Assembly: GCF_023231945.1 (NCBI RefSeq)
Contig: NZ_JAJLJH010000001.1
Coordinates: 248,001 to 312,000, forward strand
DNA: 64,000 nt
Reading direction: 5' to 3'
DNA from: Scleromatobacter humisilvae
GTDB lineage: Bacteria; Pseudomonadota; Gammaproteobacteria; Burkholderiales; Burkholderiaceae_C
The position numbers and the translations under genes were made by a program. The notes beneath the pieces were generated by a model. It was not told the DNA's origin, searched no databases, and saw nothing but the letters and a program-made list of their open reading frames with translations. Every line of letters starts with the position of its first letter. Position 1 is the stretch's first letter. Below are positions 37,990 through 47,372 of the stretch, in pieces.

Positions 37990-39987
37990 TCAGAGCACCG
38001 TGCGGCTCGCCATCGCCTCCAGCTCGCCCGGTGCCAGCACGCGCAGGCAGGGCTCGCCGTCGTGCGTGGCCAGGCCGTGCATCTCGATGGACTTCTGCAT
38101 GCGCATGATGCGCGTCAGGAAGGCAATGATCTCCGGCGTGATCACCTGGCCCGGCACCAGCACCGGGATGCCCGGCGGGTACGGCGTGATCTGGTCGCAG
38201 CACACGCGGCCCGCCAGCGCGGCGTTGGGCTGGCCCTGCTCGTCGAGCAGGGGGATGCGCTCGCCGTACTCGTAGAACGCGTCGCGCGGCAGGCAGGCCA
38301 GGCGCGTGAAGTGCGGCAGCTCGGGCATACGCGCGCTCGTGCGCTCGGGCCGGCGCTCCTTGGCCAGGCGCAGCAGCGCGTCGAACAGGCGCGACACCTT
38401 GGAGCGCGTCGTGCCCACCGTCAGCAGCAACGTCAGCGTGTTGTGCGTCGACTTCTCGACCTGGATGTTGAAGCGCTCGAACAGCTCCTCGCGCAGCTCG
38501 TCCGACGAGAAGCCCGAGGCGGTGATGTCGATCGTGATCTTGGTCGGGTCCAGCCGGATGCCGTCGTTGGCGAGTTCCTCGGGCAGCAGGTCGGCCAGTT
38601 CCAGCGCGCGGAACACCCCGGTCGCGTTGATCTTCTCGCGCAGCTCCTGCGCGTACTTCAGCGAGCGATCGAGCAGCCGGTAGCCTTCCATCACGGCCTG
38701 CTTGCGCGCCACGTCCAGGCTGGCGATCAGGTTGTATTGCGGGCTGGTCGACGCGTGCATGTTGAAGTTCTCGCGGAACAGGTGCTCGTCGAACAGCGGG
38801 TCGTTGACGTGGATCATGCTGGCCTGCGAGAAGGCCGACAGCACCTTGTGCGTGCTCTGCGTGCAGTAGTCGGCGCCGCTCTCCAGCGCGGTCGGCCGCA
38901 GCTCGGGGTGGAAGCGCGCGTGGCCGTACCAGGCCTCGTCGACGATCACCTTGATGCCGGCGGCGTGCGCGGCCTCGATGATGGGCTTCAAGTCGTAGCG
39001 CAGGCCGTCGTAGGTGCAGGACGTGAGGATCAGCACGCGCGCATCCGGATGCTGCTCGATGGCGGCCAGCACCGTGGCGCGCGGCACCGGGCCGAACAGG
39101 CCGTACTTGCGGTTGACCGACGAGTCGAGGTACACGGGCTGCGCGCCCGACAGGATCACGCCGTGGTGGACCGACTTGTGGCAGTTGCGATCCAGCAGCA
39201 TCTTGTCGCCCGGCGCCAGCAGCGTCTGGAAGATCACCTTGTTGGCGGTCGACGTGCCGTTGGTGGCGAAGTAGGTCTTGCGTGCGCCGAACGCCTGCGC
39301 CGCGAGGCGCTGGGCCTGCACGATGACGCCGGTCGGGTGCAGCAGCGAGTCCAGCATCTCCACCGAGACGGACAGGTCGGCGCGCAGCAGGTTCTCGCCG
39401 GCGAAGTCGTAGAAGTCGCCCACCCACGGGCTGCCCTTGTACGAGTCACCGCCAGCGTGGCCCGGCGTGTGCCAGCTGTCCTTGGCCATGCGCACGTAGT
39501 TCTTGAGCTCGTCGTAGAACGGCGTGGCCGACTTCTCGGCGATCTCGGCGGCCAGGATGCGCGCCCAGCCCGCGAAGTCATGTTCGCCGCGATAGAAGTA
39601 GCCGTGCACGACGTTGCTGGCGAGCTGCTCGAGCAGCAGCTTGTTCTCGTCGTCCTCGAGCGTCACGTACAGCGACAGCTCGGGACGCAGCGCGATGATC
39701 TCCTGCGCCATCGCCGCGACGTCCTGGTGGCGCGCCGCGCCCTTGCCCGACCTGGCGGCCGGCGCGTGGTCGCCGTGGTCGATCAGCACGATCTGCACGT
39801 CGCCGTCGGCGCGCACCGCGGCGACGGCGGCGCCCGCGTCGGCGGCGGGCACGGCCAGCAGGTCGAACGGGTTGTCGAGCTTCTGCGCCGCGGCGTTGAT
39901 GCCCGCGACCACCTCGTCGCGCCAGCCCGCATCGGCGCTCACCACCAGGACGTGGCTCATCGGTTTGGTCGTCTTGTTCTCGGGCAT
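37990..39987 (-). CDS. PLP-dependent Lys/Orn/Arg decarboxylase
   Basis: A fold-type I amino acid decarboxylase of 665 aa. The N-terminal 130 residues form a receiver-like wing domain (HVLVVSADAGWRDEVVAGI). The core has YFATNGTSTANKVIFQTLLAPGD, MLLDRNCHKSVHHG, ILTSCTYDGLRYD, VIVDEAWYGHARFHP and STHKVLSAFSQASMIHV, in which the PLP lysine is about residue 379. The C-terminal domain follows (GRVCCDQITPYPPGIPVLVPG). It makes cadaverine, putrescine or agmatine; which one cannot be told. Catalytic size is short of the 710-750 aa of inducible E. coli enzymes. ATG 39987 is used; ATG 39960 is an alternative. Confidence 0.92.
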   Translation of the reverse strand: MPENKTTKPMSHVLVVSADAGWRDEVVAGINAAAQKLDNPFDLLAVPAADAGAAVAAVRADGDVQIVLIDHGDHAPAARSGKGAARHQDVAAMAQEIIALRPELSLYVTLEDDENKLLLEQLASNVVHGYFYRGEHDFAGWARILAAEIAEKSATPFYDELKNYVRMAKDSWHTPGHAGGDSYKGSPWVGDFYDFAGENLLRADLSVSVEMLDSLLHPTGVIVQAQRLAAQAFGARKTYFATNGTSTANKVIFQTLLAPGDKMLLDRNCHKSVHHGVILSGAQPVYLDSSVNRKYGLFGPVPRATVLAAIEQHPDARVLILTSCTYDGLRYDLKPIIEAAHAAGIKVIVDEAWYGHARFHPELRPTALESGADYCTQSTHKVLSAFSQASMIHVNDPLFDEHLFRENFNMHASTSPQYNLIASLDVARKQAVMEGYRLLDRSLKYAQELREKINATGVFRALELADLLPEELANDGIRLDPTKITIDITASGFSSDELREELFERFNIQVEKSTHNTLTLLLTVGTTRSKVSRLFDALLRLAKERRPERTSARMPELPHFTRLACLPRDAFYEYGERIPLLDEQGQPNAALAGRVCCDQITPYPPGIPVLVPGQVITPEIIAFLTRIMRMQKSIEMHGLATHDGEPCLRVLAPGELEAMASRTVL

Positions 39988-40547
39988 GGAGGTCTCGCGG
40001 TGGCGGCCGGCAGCCCATCGATGGGGGCGCCTGGAATCGTTTTGGGAAGGCAGTGGACGCTTCCGGCGACGGCGTGAAACGCGTCACGGAACGGCCGTCC
40101 CTGCAAACCCGCCATCGTAGAACACAACACGATGTGAGAAATTCTGGCAAAATACCAGTTGACGCTGCGAATGCACTTCCAAACCGTCCTCCCGTCATAG
40201 GGAAGACCGCCGAAAAGGCCGCACGTCTTCGCTCATCCCCTCTGACCTTCTCAAGCCGGTCTGCTGCAAATCCCCGACAGAACCAAGGGTTATCCCTGAA
40301 GTTCCTGCCCCGGTGGAAACGCACTCGGAAACGGTTGTGGTCGGCGGCGATGCCGTCGCTACCAGACGTTTCCTGGGCAACAACCCTCCGCTGACCCCCT
40401 TGGTCAAACGCGGTGGCCGCCCCGTTATCTTCTTACGCGACCTGATTGGTGCTGCCGAGTCCTCATCTTGGCAGGCGGCGCCGTGGCGCAACTCCGTGCT
40501 CGGGACAACCCCGAGCGCGTGGGGAGTGCTGTGCTTGAAAGTGATCC
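39988..40547. other. Long leader region ahead of the DEAD-box helicase gene
   Basis: This 560-bp gap holds no convincing protein gene. Its GC content drops noticeably between 40115 and 40290 (segments such as GAAATTCTGGCAAAATACCA), unlike the neighbours, and a TTGACG at 40159 could be a -35 element. From there to the helicase ATG would be a 5-prime leader of over 300 bases. A short minus-strand frame at 40195-40491 looks accidental. Long structured leaders are common in front of RNA helicase genes because of feedback or cold control. Confidence 0.4.
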
Positions 40548-42407
<1,860 letters not shown>

Positions 42408-42444
42408 GCGTGATGCGCGCCACGGCGCGTTGACCTGACCTCGC

Positions 42445-42473
42445 AAGGCCGCCCCGCAACGGGCGGCCTTTTT
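42445..42473 (+). terminator. Intrinsic terminator after the helicase gene
   Basis: A 10-bp perfect stem (AAGGCCGCCC / GGGCGGCCTT) with loop CGCAAC is followed by a run of five T. It lies 38 bp after the helicase stop. Confidence 0.85.
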
Positions 42474-42510
42474 CGTTGGAGCCGAGATTCCTGAAGGGTC
42501 TGGCACGACC

Positions 42511-43593
42511 TCAGCGATCCCCGCGCGCCGCGTTGCGCGCCCGGTTGTCGCGCGTCCGCTGCTTCATCACGGCCACATGGCGCCGGCGCTGGAAGATGTC
42601 GTCGTTCTCGCGATTGGCCTCGCGCAGCAGCTTCTGGAAGCTCACGAGGCGCTCGGGCGACACCTGCTCGCGCACCGCGCAGCCCGGCTCCCGCGCATGG
42701 CGGCAGTCGCGGTAGCGGCACTGCAGCGCCAGCATGCCGATCTCGGGGAACGCGCCGTGGAGCGTGTCGGCATCGGCGTCCAGCCACAGCTGGCGCAGGC
42801 CCGGCGTGTCGATCAGGCAGGCGCCGCCGGCGGTGCGGTGCAGCGTGCGCACCGTGGTCGTGTGGCGGCCCTTGTCGTCGTCGGCGCGTACCGATTGCGT
42901 CGTCGAGGCGGCGCGGGTGAGCGTGTTGGTCAACGTCGTCTTGCCCGCGCCGCTGGAGCCGAGCGTGACCAGCGTGCTGCCGCGCGCGAGCCACGGCGCC
43001 AGCGCCCGGGCCGCGTCGGGCGAGCGGCCGTCGACGGCGATGACGGCGACGTCGTCGCGCGCGTCGCCCAGGTGCGCTCGCACGCGCGCGAGCGCGCCCG
43101 CGACGTCGGCACAGCCGTCGGCCTTGGACAGCACGACGGCCACGCGCGCGTCGGCCGAGTGCGCCAGCACGAGGAAGCGGTCGAGGCGGCGCAGGTTGAA
43201 GTCGTGGTCCAGGCCCATCACGATCAGCGCCGTGTCGATGTTGGCGACGAGGCCTTGCCGCCCGCCGGCGGGGTCGCGCCGCGCCAGGCGGTTGCGCGCG
43301 GGCAGGCGCGCGACGGCCCAGCCGCGATCGCCATCCGACGCGGCCGCGCGCCACCACACCCAGTCGCCGACGACCAGCGGGTCGCGCGACTGTTCGAGCG
43401 CGGCGCGCAGCGTGGGCCAGGGGACGACGGCGTGCGCGTCGACGCCGTCGTGCACGACCAGGTGGTCGCGCTGGATCTCGACGACACGCGCGAGCCGCGT
43501 GCCGTCCGGTCGCGGCCGCGCGAGCGCTGCCTGCACCGTGTCGTGGGAAAGTCCGATGTCGCGCAGCGCGCGAAGATCGAGGGAGTCTTGCAT
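42511..43593 (-). CDS. rsgA: Ribosome small-subunit-dependent GTPase RsgA
   Basis: A 360-aa circularly permuted GTPase that checks late maturation of the 30S subunit. An OB-fold (residues 30-110, GTRLARVVEIQRDHLVVHDG) comes first, then the permuted G domain in the order G4 VLSKADG, G1 LGSSGAGKTTLTNTL, G3 DTPGLRQLW, and finally the zinc motif CRYRDCRHAREPGCAV with three Cys and one His. The C-terminal helix is basic (QRRRHVAVMKQRTRDNRARN). It is convergent with the helicase gene, another RNA/ribosome factor. The ATG at 43593 is preferred; no strong ribosome binding site is seen. Confidence 0.94.
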   Translation of the reverse strand: MQDSLDLRALRDIGLSHDTVQAALARPRPDGTRLARVVEIQRDHLVVHDGVDAHAVVPWPTLRAALEQSRDPLVVGDWVWWRAAASDGDRGWAVARLPARNRLARRDPAGGRQGLVANIDTALIVMGLDHDFNLRRLDRFLVLAHSADARVAVVLSKADGCADVAGALARVRAHLGDARDDVAVIAVDGRSPDAARALAPWLARGSTLVTLGSSGAGKTTLTNTLTRAASTTQSVRADDDKGRHTTTVRTLHRTAGGACLIDTPGLRQLWLDADADTLHGAFPEIGMLALQCRYRDCRHAREPGCAVREQVSPERLVSFQKLLREANRENDDIFQRRRHVAVMKQRTRDNRARNAARGDR

Positions 43594-43776
43594 TGGAAGG
43601 ATTCCGGACGCGCCGCAGCGACGGTCTCGCCGATGCGGCAGCTTCGCCCGCGCTCGATGGCGCACGGGCGAGACAAGGCCTTGCACGGTCAAGGCCGGCT
43701 GTGGGAAAGGTGGGCGTCGGAACCGGCTGCCGTCGGTGCGGGAAGATGCACCGGGGGCGGGGCGTGATCGCGAGGA

Positions 43777-43845
43777 TCAGTGGCCGAAAGCCTTCGAGAA
43801 CCGTGACGGCACGGCGGTCGACGCGCTGGCGAAGTGGCTATCCAT
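43777..43845 (-). CDS. 22-codon small ORF with a perfect ribosome binding site
   Basis: The ATG at 43845 is preceded by CAGGAGG at 6 bp, the best Shine-Dalgarno match in the region, and the frame gives a 22-aa peptide (MDSHFASASTAVPSRF and on, ending FGH). It lies 183 bp upstream of rsgA on the same strand in a 397-bp stretch without other genes. The peptide is short, polar and without a signal sequence. It could be a leader peptide or an overlooked small protein; chance cannot be excluded. Confidence 0.45.
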   Translation of the reverse strand: MDSHFASASTAVPSRFSKAFGH

Positions 43846-43990
43846 GGCGACCTCCTGAAAGTCGATCGGTTGAAGGGAGCCGCGACTTTGCGCGCGCGAG
43901 GCGAGGCTGTCAAGACCGTGCGCCCGCATGGCGTGGCGCGCGCCACACGCCCACAATCGGCGCACCACGACTTGCAACGGACCCGACGCC

Positions 43991-44446
43991 ATGCGCCCTG
44001 CCCTGCTCGCCTGCACCCTGTCGCTGTTCGCGATCCACGCCGTCGCCGCGGCCCTGCCGTCCGAGGCCGACGTCAACGCCACCGCCGCCGAGGTCAAGGC
44101 GGCCGAGATCGCCTTCGCCAGGAGCATGGCCGACCGCCGGTTCGATCGCTTCACCGACTACGTCGCCGAGGACGCCGTCTTCAACGGCCGCGAGATGCAG
44201 ATCGGCCGCGCCGCCGTCCTCAAGACCTGGAAGGCGTACTTCGACGCGCCCAAGCCGCCGTTCAGCTGGGCCCCCGACGCCATCGCGCCGACCGCGGACC
44301 GCCACCACGCGATCTCGACCGGCCTGGTGCACGATCAGGACGGCAAGCTCATCGGCCGCTACACGACGATCTGGCGCAAGGAGGCAGACGGCCACTGGCG
44401 CGCCGTCGCGGACCAGGGCGTCGGCGTGGACTGCCCCATCAAGTGA
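43991..44446 (+). CDS. Exported SnoaL/DUF4440-like protein
   Basis: A 151-aa protein with a Sec signal (residues 1-19, ALLACTLSLFAIHAVAAA) and a cone-shaped NTF2-like domain: VKAAEIAFARSMADRRFDRFTDYVAEDAVFNGREMQIGRAAVLKTWKAYF, then STGLVHDQDGKLIGRYTTIWRKEADGHWRAVADQG. The pattern fits the DUF4440/SnoaL-like group, in which members bind small ligands or act as isomerases. No catalytic assignment is possible. The stop lies 1 bp from the convergent M3 peptidase stop. Confidence 0.85.
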   Translation: MRPALLACTLSLFAIHAVAAALPSEADVNATAAEVKAAEIAFARSMADRRFDRFTDYVAEDAVFNGREMQIGRAAVLKTWKAYFDAPKPPFSWAPDAIAPTADRHHAISTGLVHDQDGKLIGRYTTIWRKEADGHWRAVADQGVGVDCPIK

Positions 44447-44447
44447 T

Positions 44448-46604
44448 TCAGTACTCGACGTCCTCGGGCAGCAGCCCGCGCTTGCGCAGCAGCGGCTCGA
44501 TCGACGGCATGCGCCCACGGAAGGCCGCGTAGGCCTGCTGCGGCGCGACGCTGTCGCCCGCGCCGTAGATGCACTGGCGCAGCCGCGCGGCCGTCACCGG
44601 GTCGAACGCGCTGCCGGCCTCCTTGAAGGCGTCGAAGGCGTCGGCGTCCAGCACCTCGGCCCACAGGTAGACGTAATACCCTGCGGCGTATGCGGAGCCG
44701 GAGAACAGGTGCTGGAAGTGCAGCAGCCGGTGGTTGACGCCCACCTCGGGCGGCAGGTTCAGCCGCGCCAGCGTGGCGGCCTCGAACTCGGGCAGGTCGG
44801 CCGGCGGCTCCTTGTCGGTGCGCGAGTGCACGGCCATGTCGACCAGCGCACTGCCGGCGTAGCGCACCGTCTCGTAGGCCTGGCCCCAGCGGCGCGACTC
44901 CTGCAGGCGGCGCACCAGCGTCTCGGGGATGGGCTCGCCGGTCTGCCAGTGGCGGGCGTGGCGCGCGATCACCTCGGGCTCGAGCAGCCAGTGCTCGTAC
45001 AGCTGCGAGGGCAGCTCGACGAAGTCGCGCAGCACGTTGGTGCCGGACAGCCGCTGGTAGGTCACGTTCGACAGCAGCCCGTGCAGGCCGTGGCCGAACT
45101 CGTGGAACAGCGTGCGTGCGTCGTCGAAGGACAGCAGCGTCGGCTCGCCGGGCGCGCCCTTGGCGAAGTTGTTGTTGTTCATGATGACCGGCAGGTCGAC
45201 CGGGCCGTTGCGCGACTGCAGCCGCAGCGAGCTCATCCACGCGCCGGAGCGCTTGGTCTGGCGCGCGAAGTTGTCGTGCAGGAAGATGCCGATCAGCCTT
45301 CCTTCGCCGCTTGCGCGGCCGCCGCGCTCGGCCGCTCCGGAGCCAGGCCGCGCCCCCCCTGGGGGGTGGTTCGGCGTACCCGCCGAATCGGGGGCCGTGT
45401 CGTCCCACACCTCGTAAGGCACGACGTCGGGGTGGTAGACGGGAATGGCGTCGTTGCGCACCATGCGGATGCCGAACAGCCGATGCGCGCAGTCGAACGC
45501 CGCCTGCACCATGCGATCGAGCGAGAAGTACGGCTTGACCTCGCCGTCGTCGAAGGCGTAGCGCTGCTGGCGCACCTTCTCGGAGCCGTAGCGCCAGTCC
45601 CAGGCCATGTACGGCGCGGCGACGCCCGCATCGCGCAGCGCCTCGTGCACCGCCTTGCGCTCGTCCTGCAGCGCGGCGAGCGCGCGCGAGTAGACGTCGT
45701 CCAGCAGCGTGTTGACCGAGGCCACGTTGCCGGCCATCGTGTTGGCCAGCGCGTACTCGGCATAGCTCGCGTGGCCATGCATCCAGGCCTGCTCCTGGCG
45801 CAGGCGCAGGATGTCGCGCGCGACCTCGCGGTTGTCCGTCTCGCCCTCGTTCTCGCCGCGGCCGACCCAGGCCTTCCACGCGCGTTCGCGCAGCTCGCGC
45901 CGCGTCGAGAACGTCAGGAAGGGCACGATCAGCGAGCGCGACAGCGTCACCACGTGCGTGCCCTCGGCGAGACCGCGGTCGCTCGCGGCCTGGCGCGCGG
46001 ACGCGCGCACGAAGGGCGGCAGGCCGTCGAGCTCGTCGTCCGACAGCTCCAGCTGGAAGCCGGCCTCGTCGGCCAGCACGTTCTGCGCGAAGCGGGTGGT
46101 GAGCTGCGCGAGGCGCTCCATGATCTGCGCGTAGCGCGGCTGCTTGTCCGCGCCCAGCTTCGCGCCGGCGCGCACGAAGTCGACGTGCAGGCGCTCGACG
46201 AGGCGCAGCTGTTCGGGCGACAGGCCGGGCTCGTGCCGCTTCGCATGCACCGCGTCGAGCCGCGCGAACAGGCCCGCGTGCATCATCACGGCGCTGTCGT
46301 GCGCGGCCAGCGGGGCGGCCAGCTCGCGCTGCACGGCCTGGATGTCGGGCGAGGTGTGCGAGGCCGCGAGCGCGTGGAACGCGGCCTCGATGCGCGACAG
46401 CAAGCGGCCGCTGCGATCGAACGCGGCCACCGTGTTGTCGAAGTCTGGAGCATCCGCATTCGCGGCGATGGCCTCCACCTCGGCGCGCTGCGCCTGCATC
46501 GCGGCCTCGAAGGCCGGCGCGAAATGGGACGCCCGGATCAGGTCGAACGGCGGCAGTGCGAACGGCGTCGTCCAGTCGGCGAGAAGGGGATTGGTGGCGG
46601 TCAT
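44448..46604 (-). CDS. prlC: M3 family oligopeptidase A
   Basis: A zinc metallopeptidase of 718 aa that degrades cytoplasmic oligopeptides and signal peptides. The zinc motif is LFHEFGHGLHG (about residues 499-509), with the third ligand Glu in the following FVELPSQLYEHW. The remaining M3 landmarks are VRYAGSALVDMA and FQHLFSGSAYAAGYYVYLWAEVLDADAF. Between EVWDD and RLIGIFLHDNFAR the family normally has few residues; here about 32 low-complexity residues (GTPNHPPGGARPGSG) are inserted in frame, coded by a palindromic repeat (45301-45398). Whether the enzyme is still active cannot be told. ATG 46604 is used; upstream ATGs add nothing conserved. Confidence 0.92.
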   Translation of the reverse strand: MTATNPLLADWTTPFALPPFDLIRASHFAPAFEAAMQAQRAEVEAIAANADAPDFDNTVAAFDRSGRLLSRIEAAFHALAASHTSPDIQAVQRELAAPLAAHDSAVMMHAGLFARLDAVHAKRHEPGLSPEQLRLVERLHVDFVRAGAKLGADKQPRYAQIMERLAQLTTRFAQNVLADEAGFQLELSDDELDGLPPFVRASARQAASDRGLAEGTHVVTLSRSLIVPFLTFSTRRELRERAWKAWVGRGENEGETDNREVARDILRLRQEQAWMHGHASYAEYALANTMAGNVASVNTLLDDVYSRALAALQDERKAVHEALRDAGVAAPYMAWDWRYGSEKVRQQRYAFDDGEVKPYFSLDRMVQAAFDCAHRLFGIRMVRNDAIPVYHPDVVPYEVWDDTAPDSAGTPNHPPGGARPGSGAAERGGRASGEGRLIGIFLHDNFARQTKRSGAWMSSLRLQSRNGPVDLPVIMNNNNFAKGAPGEPTLLSFDDARTLFHEFGHGLHGLLSNVTYQRLSGTNVLRDFVELPSQLYEHWLLEPEVIARHARHWQTGEPIPETLVRRLQESRRWGQAYETVRYAGSALVDMAVHSRTDKEPPADLPEFEAATLARLNLPPEVGVNHRLLHFQHLFSGSAYAAGYYVYLWAEVLDADAFDAFKEAGSAFDPVTAARLRQCIYGAGDSVAPQQAYAAFRGRMPSIEPLLRKRGLLPEDVEY
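45301..45398. repeat. GC-rich palindromic repeat inserted inside the M3 peptidase gene
   Basis: This roughly 96-bp segment has three palindromes in close order: GCTCCGGAGC (45334-45343), CCCCCCTGGGGGG (45354-45366) and TTCGGCG-TACC-CGCCGAA (45370-45387). It corresponds exactly to the extra residues of the peptidase. From memory, dispersed intergenic repeats with a CCCCCTGGGGGG-like core occur in many Burkholderiales genomes, so I read this as one copy that landed in a coding region in frame. No second copy was seen in the window. Confidence 0.7.
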
Positions 46605-46762
46605 GGCGGAAGGTTGGGCTTCTTGTGGAGGCGCTTCGGGCATCGGGTCGACCCGCTGTCGGGCACCCGCGAACGCGGCGATCATGCCAGTGCTCATGCA
46701 TCGGGCACATCGGGAAGGATACGGCCCCCGCCGACCTCCCCATTCATCGAGAGGAGATTGAC

Positions 46763-47293
46763 ATGCGCTGGCTCGTCCGGGTCGCCGCAGGCCTGGTCGC
46801 CGTCGTGCTGCTGGCGGTCGTCGCCGGCTTCCTGCTGCCCGACACCTACCGCGTCGAGCGCAGCGCCGTCGTCAACGCCCCGCCCGAGCGCATCTACCCG
46901 CTGGTGGCGGCGCCGAAGCGCTGGCCGGAATGGTCGATGTGGAACCGCCGCGACCCCGCGATGGCGATGACGTTCTTCGGCCCCGAGTCGGGCGCCGGCG
47001 CCGGCTGGAGCTGGGACAGCAAGACCGAGGGCAAGGGCCGCATGACCTTCCTCACGGCCGATCCCGCCAGGGGCTTCACGTACCAGCTGTACTTTCCCGA
47101 CTACGACTCGACGTCGACCGGCGACATCCGCTTCGAGCCGCAGGGCGACGCCACGAAGATCACCTGGACGAACGCCGGCAGCGTCGGCCGCAACCCGCTG
47201 ATGCACTACATGGCGCGCTTCATGGACCGCATGGTCGGCCCCGACTTCGAGGCCGGCCTGGCCAACCTGAAGACGCTGGCGGAGCGCCGCTGA
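46763..47293 (+). CDS. SRPBCC-family (polyketide cyclase/START-like) protein
   Basis: A 176-aa protein with an N-terminal hydrophobic helix (VRVAAGLVAVVLLAVVAGFLLP), probably a membrane anchor, followed by a START-like lipid/ligand-binding domain: YRVERSAVVNAPPERIYPLVAAPKRWPEWSMWNRRDP, then WTNAGSVGRNPLMHYMARFMDRMVGPDFEAGLANLK. The start has GAGGAG 6 bp upstream. This SRPBCC group is common in proteobacteria, and its ligand is unknown. The prolyl oligopeptidase gene follows in the same direction after about 80 bp. Confidence 0.9.
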   Translation: MRWLVRVAAGLVAVVLLAVVAGFLLPDTYRVERSAVVNAPPERIYPLVAAPKRWPEWSMWNRRDPAMAMTFFGPESGAGAGWSWDSKTEGKGRMTFLTADPARGFTYQLYFPDYDSTSTGDIRFEPQGDATKITWTNAGSVGRNPLMHYMARFMDRMVGPDFEAGLANLKTLAERR

Positions 47294-47372
47294 TCAATGG
47301 CCCGGCGGCGTCATGGGGACGTCGCTCTGCGATGATCCGGCCATCCCGATTCCCGACCGCGACGACCCCAAG

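Noticed and set aside
43593-46970. A very long plus-strand open frame across the M3 peptidase region
   Set aside because: It mirrors the peptidase gene; the translation has no recognisable domain and crosses several real genes on both strands.
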